A DNA stretch of 5,861 nt from Aliarcobacter sp. (GTDB lineage Bacteria > Campylobacterota > Campylobacteria > Campylobacterales > Arcobacteraceae): assembly GCA_017996075.1 (NCBI GenBank), contig JAGOHQ010000053.1, forward strand, positions 1 through 5,861. Direction: 5' to 3'. The notes below the pieces were generated by a model. The model ran no database searches. It had not been told where the DNA came from and saw only the letters and a program-made list of their open reading frames with translations. Positions 1 through 5,861 of the stretch are shown piece by piece (the stretch's first letter is position 1; each line of letters begins with the position of its first letter). The position numbers were made by a program, and so were the translations under genes.

Positions 1-216
1 ATGATAAGCTTCAACTGTTTTCATAGCTAAAGAAACATAGTTTTTAAGCTCTTCTTCTTTTTTTGCATAAGCTTCTTCTTTGTATTTCTCTATTGTTTCA
101 CTTGAAAAAGATTTAAGTGAATATATTGAGTCAATAGCTATAATTATTGATATAAATACGATTGTCGCAATTGATAATATTAATAATTTTGCTTTTATTG
201 ATATATTTTTTAACAT
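1..216 (-). CDS. N-terminal part of a membrane sensor protein, probable Cache-domain methyl-accepting chemotaxis protein
   Basis: The 72 codons visible start with ATG at 214-216 and run off the left edge in frame, so the C-terminal part is missing. The protein opens with a short basic stretch (MLKNISIKAK). A hydrophobic segment rich in Ile and Leu follows at about residues 11-28, which I read as a transmembrane anchor. After it comes a charged, probably helical region at about 37-60 (KEEAYAKKEEELKNYV) and then LAMKTVEAYH. That layout, especially the 'LKNYVSLAMKTVEAY' helix just after the first membrane segment, resembles the beginning of periplasmic single-Cache (sCache_2-like) domains of Campylobacterota chemoreceptors. 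The start is supported by a GGAG ribosome site at 224-227, 7 nt upstream. The signalling output is not visible, so a histidine kinase or diguanylate cyclase with the same sensor is possible. Membrane sensor: fairly sure. Chemoreceptor: likely inference. Confidence 0.7.
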   Translation of the reverse strand, partial: MLKNISIKAKLLILSIATIVFISIIIAIDSIYSLKSFSSETIEKYKEEAYAKKEEELKNYVSLAMKTVEAYH

Positions 217-223
217 TTTGTAG

Positions 224-227
224 CTCC
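224..227 (-). promoter_or_regulatory. Shine-Dalgarno site of the Cache-domain sensor gene
   Basis: On the minus strand the bases read GGAG, followed by 7 nt and ATG. This is a canonical ribosome binding site and it fixes the start of the partial sensor gene at 216. Confidence 0.75.
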
Positions 228-246
228 GATGCAATTAAATGCCAAT

Positions 247-252
247 ATTGTA
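247..252 (-). promoter_or_regulatory. Probable extended -10 promoter element of the sensor gene
   Basis: The minus strand reads TGATACAAT at 246-254 (read 254 to 246), that is TG-N-TACAAT, with the hexamer TACAAT at 247-252. This is an extended -10 motif one base from consensus. There is no recognisable -35 box. A run of ten T lies 10-20 nt upstream instead, which suits Campylobacterota, whose sigma70 promoters often lack a -35 box and carry T-rich stretches. Transcription would start near 240. That leaves a leader of about 24 nt which contains the Shine-Dalgarno site. The element lies in the 65-nt gap behind recN, so the sensor gene is probably transcribed on its own, although read-through from recN cannot be excluded. 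Confidence 0.55.
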
Positions 253-262
253 TCATTATTTT

Positions 263-272
263 AAAAAAAAAA
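263..272 (-). repeat. Homopolymer tract, ten T on the transcribed-gene strand
   Basis: Ten consecutive A on the plus strand (T on the minus strand) lie between the end of recN and the -10 element of the sensor gene. The tract covers roughly the -35 region of the predicted promoter. It could also serve as a poor U-tract for recN transcript ends, but no GC-containing stem precedes it. Confidence 0.6.
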
Positions 273-281
273 TTATATTTT

Positions 282-1814
282 TTATGCTTTTAATAAATTT
301 TTTACAAAATCTAAAGCCTCATTTGTAACATTTTCTCCACTTATCATTCTTGCTAGCTCTTTTGCTCTTTGTGTACTATCTAAAATATTAACAACCGAGT
401 TACCATCTATTTTTTCTACCAAAAAGTGTTGATTTGCTTGTGAAGCCAACTGTATTTGATGAGAAATTGCAAAAATTTGATAATTTTTGCTTAGTTTTAT
501 AAGAACTTTTGATATTGCATCACTCTCTTTTCCACTTAAGTTTGCATCTATCTCATCTAAAAAAAGTACTCCGTTATCTTCTATATCAAACTCGCTAATT
601 GCACTTAAAAGAGCAAGTCTTAGTCTATTGTATTCACCTGAGCTAATAGTTGATATAGCAACTCCATTTAGATTAAACTCTACAAAATCAATTCCGCTAG
701 AATCTATTTTTTTCTTTGTTAAATTAATCTTTGCACTACTTAAATATAAAAAATCTAAATAATAGTTAACACTTTTTTCTAAACTTTCTACACTTTTTTC
801 ACGATAAGTAGATATTTTATCTGCTAAATTTAAAATTAGTTCATTTAGTAAATTATATGTTTGTTCTAACTCTTCTTTTTCATAACTAATATTGTTGTAA
901 TTTTCAAGCTCTTTTTGCTTTTGTTCTTTGTACTCTAAACACTCTTTTATACTACCAAATCTCTTTATAAGTGAAGATATTTTCTCTATCCTATTTAAAG
1001 TTTCCTCAATATTTGTTTCTTCAAGTTCACTAAGTGTATCATTTGCTTTTTCTAAAATATTTGTAAATTCATTTATTGCTTCATCAAAAAAGCTTGAATC
1101 AACTTCTAAAAGTTCAAGTAACTCATTAACTGCTCTTACATTTTCAAAAATAATTGATGCTTTTTTACTAGCAACTTCTATTTTTTCTTTTTTTGCCAAA
1201 GATTTTTTTAGACTATTTAACTCTTCATATTCATTCTCTTTTGGATTAATCTCTTCTATTTTTGCAATTTCAAATTTTGCAAACTCTTTTAAATCTTCAA
1301 GATTTTTTTCATCCTCTTTTATTTTTGTTAATCTTTTTTCAATATCTATAAATTCTTTATATTTAGTATCAAAATCTATTTTTATTTTTTTAAATTCTTT
1401 AAAATTTTTATTTGCGTATCTATCTAAAAATTCAATCAAAGTTTCACTTTTAAAATCACTTGTATCTCTAAGACTTAAATATTTTATCAAATTATTTGAT
1501 ATTTCACTCAAAGTTTTTTTTGATAAAGATTGACTATTTAAAAAATATCTTGCTTTCTCTTTCTTAAGACATTTTATTACAATATCTTCTTCAAAATTTA
1601 TATCAAACTCTTCATTTTTAACTCTTGAATTATTTAAGTTAACTTCTACTATTTCAGATTTTACATCTTCAAGTCCAAAAGTAGCTAGTATCTCTCTCAT
1701 TAGTATTGATTTTCCAGCTCCACTTGGACCTGTAAAAATATTTAATCCACTATTAAACTCTAAATCTACTTCTTTAAAAGATAGACAATTTTTTATATAT
1801 AATCTAGTTATCAC
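282..1814 (-). CDS. recN: DNA repair protein RecN, SMC-like ATPase
   Basis: RecN is a cytoplasmic, nucleoid-associated SMC-like ATPase that acts in repair of DNA double-strand breaks by recombination. The 510 residues show the family layout. An N-terminal ATPase half carries the Walker A motif GPSGAGKS at 29-36. A long Lys/Glu/Leu-rich coiled-coil region covers about 140-345. A C-terminal half holds an ABC-type signature ISSGEYNRLRLAL at 390-402, Walker B with catalytic acids GVLFLDE at 415-421, and a switch histidine in ISHQ (H452). The signature has Ser at 392 where the usual LSGGE motif has Gly. At 510 aa it is shorter than E. coli RecN (about 553), mainly a shorter coiled coil. The start is GTG at 1812-1814, chosen because ITRLYIKN is the usual RecN opening strand and because GGGG at 1824-1827 can serve as ribosome site. 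It follows nadK by 2 nt, so translation is probably coupled. Confidence 0.95.
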   Translation of the reverse strand: MITRLYIKNCLSFKEVDLEFNSGLNIFTGPSGAGKSILMREILATFGLEDVKSEIVEVNLNNSRVKNEEFDINFEEDIVIKCLKKEKARYFLNSQSLSKKTLSEISNNLIKYLSLRDTSDFKSETLIEFLDRYANKNFKEFKKIKIDFDTKYKEFIDIEKRLTKIKEDEKNLEDLKEFAKFEIAKIEEINPKENEYEELNSLKKSLAKKEKIEVASKKASIIFENVRAVNELLELLEVDSSFFDEAINEFTNILEKANDTLSELEETNIEETLNRIEKISSLIKRFGSIKECLEYKEQKQKELENYNNISYEKEELEQTYNLLNELILNLADKISTYREKSVESLEKSVNYYLDFLYLSSAKINLTKKKIDSSGIDFVEFNLNGVAISTISSGEYNRLRLALLSAISEFDIEDNGVLFLDEIDANLSGKESDAISKVLIKLSKNYQIFAISHQIQLASQANQHFLVEKIDGNSVVNILDSTQRAKELARMISGENVTNEALDFVKNLLKA

Positions 1815-1816
1815 TT

Positions 1817-2683
1817 TTAGTTACCCCATCTTAGTTTTTCACTTAAAACTTTAAAAAAATCTCTACTACTTCTATGAAGCATTTTTGCTTTTTTAGCTGC
1901 AATCTTTATTTTTATTATCTCATCTTTTTCTAAATCATATAACTCTTGACCATCAATAATAACAACAGCTCCACTATCTTGTGTAACTTTAAACTCTATT
2001 TCAAAATCAGCTGGTACAACTATTGGTCTTTGTGTTAGAGAATGTGGAGCTATTGGTGTTATTATAAAAGCTTCAGTTAATGGATAAACTATTGGTCCAC
2101 CAACAGATAAATTATAAGCTGTTGAGCCACTTGGAGTTGATACAATCAAACCATCACCAAAATATGTATTAAATGCTTTTCCATCTATTTTTGCTTTAAC
2201 TTCTAGCATTGATGATAAATTTTTTCTAGAAATTACAATATCATTAAAAGCTATAAATTTTTTACTTTTTATTGAACCTTTAATTATCATTCTTTGATTA
2301 ATCTTATAATTATTCTTCAATAAATCTTCAATAAACTGTGGAAGTTCATTCATATTTAAATCAGTTAAAAATCCTAAAGTTCCTAAATTAATACCCAAAA
2401 CTGGTAGCTCATACTTAAAAGCTTTTCTTACAACTCCCAAAAGAGTACCATCTCCACCAACACTTACTAAAAAATCAACTTTTAAACACAACTCTTCAAA
2501 ACAAAATCCACTATCATCTATCATTTTTGCGGATTGTTCTTCAAGAAAAATATTTATATTTTTATTTTCAAATAGACACTTTATTTTTAAATATACATCT
2601 TTTAATTCTGGACTATTAGGTTTTAAAATAATTCCAATATTTTCAATTTTTTTTAGTAATTTATAGCTTTTATCTAATCTCAA
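1817..2683 (-). CDS. nadK: NAD kinase
   Basis: NAD kinase phosphorylates NAD+ at the 2'-hydroxyl of the adenosine ribose to make NADP+, using ATP or polyphosphate, in the cytoplasm. The 288 residues (family usually about 280-300) carry the hallmark motifs in order. These are the phosphate-binding GGDGT at 76-80 with the preceding hydrophobic strand FLVSV, GINLGTLGFLTD at 97-108, FND at 146-148 (the NE/D adenine-binding position), DGLIVSTPSGSTAY at 177-190 and SVGGPIV at 193-199. They continue with TPIAPHSLTQRPIVVP at 209-224 and DGQ at 244-246. The start is TTG at 2681-2683. No ATG or GTG lies in frame between the upstream TAA at 2735-2737 and this codon, and the next ATG inside would cut off about 50 residues of the N-terminal fold. 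AAAAGA at 2691-2696 sits 7 nt upstream as a modest ribosome site. It is the first gene of the nadK-recN pair, behind the fusA terminator. Confidence 0.96.
   Translation of the reverse strand: MRLDKSYKLLKKIENIGIILKPNSPELKDVYLKIKCLFENKNINIFLEEQSAKMIDDSGFCFEELCLKVDFLVSVGGDGTLLGVVRKAFKYELPVLGINLGTLGFLTDLNMNELPQFIEDLLKNNYKINQRMIIKGSIKSKKFIAFNDIVISRKNLSSMLEVKAKIDGKAFNTYFGDGLIVSTPSGSTAYNLSVGGPIVYPLTEAFIITPIAPHSLTQRPIVVPADFEIEFKVTQDSGAVVIIDGQELYDLEKDEIIKIKIAAKKAKMLHRSSRDFFKVLSEKLRWGN
1824..1827 (-). promoter_or_regulatory. Probable ribosome binding site of recN inside the nadK 3' end
   Basis: The minus strand reads GGGG, 9 nt before the GTG start of recN. It lies within the last codons of nadK, which encode Trp-Gly-Asn. 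It can pair with the anti-Shine-Dalgarno sequence using one G-U pair. It is weaker than the sites of the ribosomal genes in this window, as expected for a low-expression repair gene that is translationally coupled to nadK. Confidence 0.5.
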
Positions 2684-2690
2684 TTTTAAA

Positions 2691-2696
2691 TCTTTT
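2691..2696 (-). promoter_or_regulatory. Weak ribosome binding site of nadK
   Basis: The minus strand reads AAAAGA, 7 nt before the TTG start. It is a partial match to the Shine-Dalgarno consensus, but it is the only purine-rich site in the right place. It supports TTG at 2683 as the initiation codon. Confidence 0.45.
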
Positions 2697-2704
2697 GTTT
2701 TAAT

Positions 2705-2734
2705 TTTATATAAATAATTTGTAATTCTAGTAAA
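2705..2734 (-). promoter_or_regulatory. Candidate sigma70 promoter for nadK-recN
   Basis: On the minus strand TTTACT (2729-2734) resembles a -35 box and TATAAA (2705-2710) a -10 box, with 18 nt between them. Predicted transcription would begin near 2698, leaving about 15 nt of leader with the nadK ribosome site. The region between the fusA terminator and nadK is very AT-rich, so similar hexamers arise by chance and the exact boxes are uncertain. That some promoter lies here follows from the strong terminator immediately upstream. Confidence 0.4.
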
Positions 2735-2753
2735 TTACTCATATAAAACAAAT

Positions 2754-2790
2754 AAAAAAAGGGATATGCAAAAAGCACACCCCTCTTTTT
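2754..2790 (-). terminator. Rho-independent terminator of the rpsL-rpsG-fusA operon
   Basis: In the minus-strand RNA the arm at 2790-2775 (core GAGGGGUGUGC) pairs with the arm at 2769-2754 (core GCAUAUCCCU) around a loop of five U. All 16 positions pair, three of them as G-U. The 3' arm ends in seven U. It begins 18 nt after the fusA stop codon. It therefore ends the ribosomal operon and separates it from nadK. On the plus strand the three G-U pairs become A-C mismatches, so a hairpin read from that side would be much weaker. Confidence 0.92.
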
Positions 2791-2808
2791 AAGAAAATGT
2801 AAACTTAA

Positions 2809-4917
2809 TTACCCATTTCTTTTTTTCATAATCTCTTCAGAAACATTTCTAGGAACTTCTTGATAAGCATCAAAAATCATAGAATATGTTGCTCTTCCTT
2901 GAGACATAGATCTTAAATCTGTAGAGTAACCGAACATTTCAGATAATGGAATCATTGCAGTAACAAGTTTGATACCAGCTCTGTCATCCATAGACTGAAC
3001 TTGTCCTCTTCTTTTGTTACAATCTCCAATAACATCTCCCATATAATCTTCAGGAGTTTCTATTTCAACTTTCATGATTGGCTCAAGTAAAACAGCACCT
3101 GCTGCTGCACTTCTACAACCTTGTTTGAATCCCATTGAAGCAGCTAATTTAAATGCCATCTCAGATGAATCCACTTCGTGGTAACTTCCATCATAAAGTG
3201 TAACTTCAATATCAACCATTGGATAACCAGCAAGAATTCCACCTTGCATTGCTTCGTTACAACCTTTTTCAACAGCAGGAATATACTCTTTTGGTACAAC
3301 CCCACCTTTAATATCATTATTAAATTTGAATGTTGGTTCGCTTCCAGCTGGCATAGGTTTAATCTCTAAGTAAACATGTCCATATTGACCTTTACCACCT
3401 GATTGTTTTGCATATTTGTACTCTTGCTTAACAGCATTTTTAATAGTCTCTCTATATGCAACTTGAGGAGCTCCAACTTCTGCTTCAACTTTGAACTCTC
3501 TTTTCATTCTATCTACAAGAATTTCAAGGTGTAATTCACCCATTCCAGCAATAATAGTTTGTCCTGTTTCTTCATCAGTCCATACTCTAAATGATGGATC
3601 TTCTTCAGCTAGTTTTCCTAAAGCAATTCCCATTTTTTCTTGGTCAGCTTTTGTTTTTGGCTCAACCGCAACGCTGATAACTGGTTCAGGGAATTCCATT
3701 CTTTCTAAGATTACTGGATCTTTTTCAGAAGCTAAAGTATCACCTGTAATTGTATCTTTAAGACCAACAACTGCACCAATTTCTCCAGCGTAAAGTTCTT
3801 TAACTTCTTCTCTTGAGTTTGCATGCATTTTAAGTAATCTTCCGATTCTCTCTTTTTTCATTTTTGTAGAGTTTAATACATAAGTTCCAGACTCAAGAAC
3901 TCCTCTATAAATTCTTGTAAATGTTAACTGTCCAACAAATGGGTCAGTCATAATTTTAAATGCAAGAGCTGCAACTTCACCTTTATCAGTTGAAGGAACA
4001 ATTACAGCTTCACCATCTTGAGTTTCACCTTTAATATCAGCAACTTCAGTTGGTGCTGGTAAATACATAGCAACTGCATCAAGAAGTGGTTGAATACCTT
4101 TATTTTTAAATGAAGTTCCACAAACCATTGGAGTAATTTCCATAGCTAAACATCTTTTTTTAATTCCAGCAGTAATCTCTTCTTCAGTTAATTCAATACC
4201 TTCAAGATATTTTTCCATTAACTCTTCACTTGATTCTGAAGCAGCTTCAATTAGTTTTTCTCTATATTCATTAGCAGTATCTACTAAATCAGCAGGAATT
4301 TCTTCAATTTTATACATCTCTCCAGCTTGAGCATCAAGAGTATATGTATAAGCTTTCATTTTAACTAAATCAACCATTCCTCTAAATTGGTCTTCTGCAC
4401 CAATTGGAATTTGAAGTGGAACTGGATTAGCTTTTAATCTATCTCTAACTTGATTCATAACATTAAAGAAATTTGCACCTGTTCTATCCATTTTATTTAC
4501 ATAAATAATTCTTGGAACTCCATACTTATTTGCTTGTCTCCAAACAGTTTCAGATTGTGGTTGAACTCCTCCAACTGAACAAAATACTGCAACAGCACCA
4601 TCAAGAACTCTCATAGATCTCTCAACTTCAATAGTAAAGTCAACGTGACCTGGAGTGTCAATGATATTTATTTGTAGTTGCTCATTTGTTTTTGGATGTG
4701 TCCAAAAACAAGTAGTAGCAGCAGAAGTAATAGTAATACCTCTTTCTTGCTCTTGTTCCATCCAGTCCATTGTTGCTGCACCTTCATGAACTTCTCCAAT
4801 TTTATGAGAAACTCCTGTATAGAATAAAATTCTTTCCGTACTTGTTGTTTTTCCTGCATCAATGTGTGCAGCAATACCAATATTTCTAACTCTGTTTAAA
4901 GGTACTTTTCTTGCCAT
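2809..4917 (-). CDS. fusA: Translation elongation factor G
   Basis: EF-G is the cytoplasmic GTPase that drives ribosome translocation and, with the ribosome recycling factor, helps recycle ribosomes. The 702 residues match the usual length (E. coli 704). GTPase motifs are AHIDAGKT at 17-24 (P-loop), RGITI at 59-63 (switch I), DTPGH at 87-91 (switch II), NKMD at 141-144 and GTS at 267-269. Later domains are complete. They include GELHLEI at 460-466, GGKGQYGHV at 507-515 at the start of domain IV, and YHEVDSS at 579-585, whose H580 corresponds to the domain IV tip histidine that reaches the decoding centre. GYSTDLRS and GRATYSM near the end belong to domain V. The ATG is preceded by AGGA at 4927-4930, which overlaps the rpsG stop. 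It is the last gene of the operon, and no tuf gene follows. The redox-active cysteines known from E. coli EF-G (C114, C266) appear to be present as C113 and C266. Confidence 0.98.
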   Translation of the reverse strand: MARKVPLNRVRNIGIAAHIDAGKTTSTERILFYTGVSHKIGEVHEGAATMDWMEQEQERGITITSAATTCFWTHPKTNEQLQINIIDTPGHVDFTIEVERSMRVLDGAVAVFCSVGGVQPQSETVWRQANKYGVPRIIYVNKMDRTGANFFNVMNQVRDRLKANPVPLQIPIGAEDQFRGMVDLVKMKAYTYTLDAQAGEMYKIEEIPADLVDTANEYREKLIEAASESSEELMEKYLEGIELTEEEITAGIKKRCLAMEITPMVCGTSFKNKGIQPLLDAVAMYLPAPTEVADIKGETQDGEAVIVPSTDKGEVAALAFKIMTDPFVGQLTFTRIYRGVLESGTYVLNSTKMKKERIGRLLKMHANSREEVKELYAGEIGAVVGLKDTITGDTLASEKDPVILERMEFPEPVISVAVEPKTKADQEKMGIALGKLAEEDPSFRVWTDEETGQTIIAGMGELHLEILVDRMKREFKVEAEVGAPQVAYRETIKNAVKQEYKYAKQSGGKGQYGHVYLEIKPMPAGSEPTFKFNNDIKGGVVPKEYIPAVEKGCNEAMQGGILAGYPMVDIEVTLYDGSYHEVDSSEMAFKLAASMGFKQGCRSAAAGAVLLEPIMKVEIETPEDYMGDVIGDCNKRRGQVQSMDDRAGIKLVTAMIPLSEMFGYSTDLRSMSQGRATYSMIFDAYQEVPRNVSEEIMKKRNG

Positions 4918-4928
4918 AATAATTTATC

Positions 4929-5399
<471 letters not shown>

Positions 5400-5402
5400 C
5401 TA

Positions 5403-5407
5403 TCCTT
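5403..5407 (-). promoter_or_regulatory. Shine-Dalgarno site of rpsG
   Basis: The minus strand reads AAGGA, 6 nt before the rpsG ATG and just after the rpsL stop at 5412-5414. It is among the strongest ribosome sites in the window, as expected for a ribosomal protein gene. Confidence 0.8.
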
Positions 5408-5411
5408 CTAC

Positions 5412-5792
5412 TTATTTTTTAGCTTTTGGTCTTTTTGTACCATACTTAGATCTAGATACAGTTCTGTTATTTACACCAGCTGAATCTAACGCACCTCTTA
5501 CAATGTGGTATTTAACCCCAGGTAAATCTTTTACTCTTCCCCCTCTTACTAACACAATTGAGTGTTCTTGAAGGTTATGTCCCTCTCCACCGATGTATGA
5601 AATAACTTCAAATCCAGTTGTTAATCTAACTTTCGCAACTTTTCTTAAAGCCGAGTTAGGTTTTTTTGGAGTTGTTGTATATACTCTTGTACATACTCCT
5701 CTTCTTTGTGGACATTTTTTAAGTGCTGGAGATTTTGATTTCTCAACCACTTTTTTTCGCTCTTTTCTTACAAGCTGTTGTATTGTAGGCAT
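5412..5792 (-). CDS. rpsL: 30S ribosomal protein S12
   Basis: S12 lies at the decoding site of the 30S subunit, controls translation accuracy and is the classic target of streptomycin-resistance mutations. The 126 residues include the invariant segments [20 protein letters not shown] at 27-46, [14 protein letters not shown] at 65-78, and [14 protein letters not shown] at 83-96. The C-terminus is basic ([12 protein letters not shown]). Lys43 and Lys88 (Met counted; K42 and K87 in classical numbering) are both wild type, so no common S12 resistance change is seen. Asp89, the residue methylthiolated by RimO in E. coli, is also present. The ATG at 5790-5792 has AAGGA at 5799-5803, 6 nt upstream. 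That site touches the stop codon of the preceding reading frame, suggesting the operon begins further upstream, outside this window. Confidence 0.98.
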   Translation of the reverse strand: MPTIQQLVRKERKKVVEKSKSPALKKCPQRRGVCTRVYTTTPKKPNSALRKVAKVRLTTGFEVISYIGGEGHNLQEHSIVLVRGGRVKDLPGVKYHIVRGALDSAGVNNRTVSRSKYGTKRPKAKK

Positions 5793-5801
5793 TTCTTTCC
5801 T

Positions 5802-5861
5802 TTATAATATTTGGTTTGAGTAGTTATAGCCCCACTCATGCTTCTCGTAATCTTCAAAATA
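5802..5861 (-). CDS. C-terminal tail of an upstream gene, possibly rpoC
   Basis: A frame open from the window edge encodes 19 residues (YFEDYEKHEWGYNYSNQIL) and ends with TAA at 5802-5804, 9 nt before the rpsL ATG. The acidic and aromatic composition looks like real coding sequence. The stop overlaps the rpsL Shine-Dalgarno site, the same layout seen between rpsG and fusA. In many bacteria the genes before rpsL are rpoB and rpoC, so the end of the RNA polymerase beta' subunit is the natural candidate. However, I do not recognise these residues as RpoC. A second minus-strand frame is also open through this stretch and continues into rpsL, so the coding call is tentative. If it is wrong, this is the rpsL leader. 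Confidence 0.45.
   Translation of the reverse strand, partial: YFEDYEKHEWGYNYSNQIL

Noticed and set aside
231..246. Minus-strand TGGCA followed by TTGCA, resembling a sigma54 -24/-12 promoter ahead of the sensor gene.
   Set aside because: The GG and GC dinucleotides are 9 nt apart, whereas sigma54 promoters need 10. Transcription would also start near 220, downstream of the ribosome site at 224-227. The extended -10 at 247-252 explains the region better.
240..281. Possible intrinsic terminator behind recN (A-rich run, then ten T).
   Set aside because: Only A-T pairing is possible and no GC-containing stem precedes the T tract, so a functional terminator cannot be claimed.
487..762. A 91-codon open frame on the plus strand.
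   Set aside because: Antisense shadow of the conserved RecN C-terminal ATPase half, with no recognisable domain.
928..1533. A 201-codon open frame on the plus strand, rich in Ser, Phe and Leu.
   Set aside because: It lies fully inside recN on the opposite strand. Its composition is what the antisense of a Lys/Glu-rich coiled coil gives in an AT-rich genome. No recognisable motif.
2729..2739. Short palindrome AGTAAATTACT upstream of nadK, with further GTAATT/AATTAC symmetry.
   Set aside because: Entirely A/T-rich apart from its ends and overlapping the proposed -35 box. Such short symmetries are frequent at this base composition, and I recognise no regulator for it.
4668..4880. A 70-codon minus-strand frame within fusA, with a run of seven or more Leu.
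   Set aside because: It is a shifted frame of the EF-G GTPase domain. The Leu run comes from reading the codons around the TSAATT segment out of frame.
5805..5810. TATTAT-like -10 box just before rpsL.
   Set aside because: Transcription would start within or after the rpsL ribosome site, leaving no usable leader. It fits better as the end of the preceding reading frame.
5593..5823. A plus-strand open frame spanning rpsL and its upstream region.
   Set aside because: Antisense to the highly conserved S12 gene, with no protein-like pattern of its own.
5818..5837. Small hairpin (GAGTGG with CTACTC, 8-nt loop) on the minus strand upstream of rpsL.
   Set aside because: Only six pairs, one of them G-U, no U run behind it, and it falls in what looks like coding sequence. 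Likely chance.

Overview
The window looks like a chromosomal housekeeping segment from an AT-rich Campylobacterota bacterium, most like the Arcobacter group. This rests on my recognition of the protein sequences (S12, S7, EF-G, NAD kinase, RecN), the low GC content, and a gene order that puts rpsL-rpsG-fusA next to nadK-recN and a chemoreceptor-type gene. No database search was possible, so genus level is an inference. Every gene I can support lies on the minus strand, so transcription runs from the right end of the window to the left.

Right part (5861 down to 2809): a 19-codon tail of an upstream gene is followed by rpsL (S12), rpsG (S7) and fusA (EF-G). These are packed with gaps of 9, 15 and 11 nt. 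Each gene has a clear Shine-Dalgarno site close to, or overlapping, the preceding stop codon, as in one polycistronic 'str'-type operon. The operon ends just after fusA at a strong rho-independent terminator (2754-2790). There is no tuf gene behind fusA, unlike the E. coli str operon.

Middle (2683 down to 282): nadK (NAD kinase) and recN (SMC-like DNA repair ATPase) form a tight pair with only 2 nt between them. Neither starts with ATG: nadK starts with TTG and recN with GTG. A candidate sigma70 promoter sits between the fusA terminator and nadK. Pairing nadK with recN is common in bacteria, E. coli included.

Left part (281 down to 1): a 65-nt spacer carries a ten-T tract, an extended -10 promoter element and a Shine-Dalgarno site. 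It leads into the first 72 codons of a membrane sensor protein, probably a methyl-accepting chemotaxis protein with a single-Cache sensor domain, cut off by the window edge.

No stretch of more than 300 bases lacks a gene. I see no tRNA, rRNA, CRISPR array, insertion sequence or other mobile element. The window is an ordinary core region, and I found no convincing evidence of a previously undescribed system. The findings are small-scale points on initiation codons, regulatory layout and motif variants.
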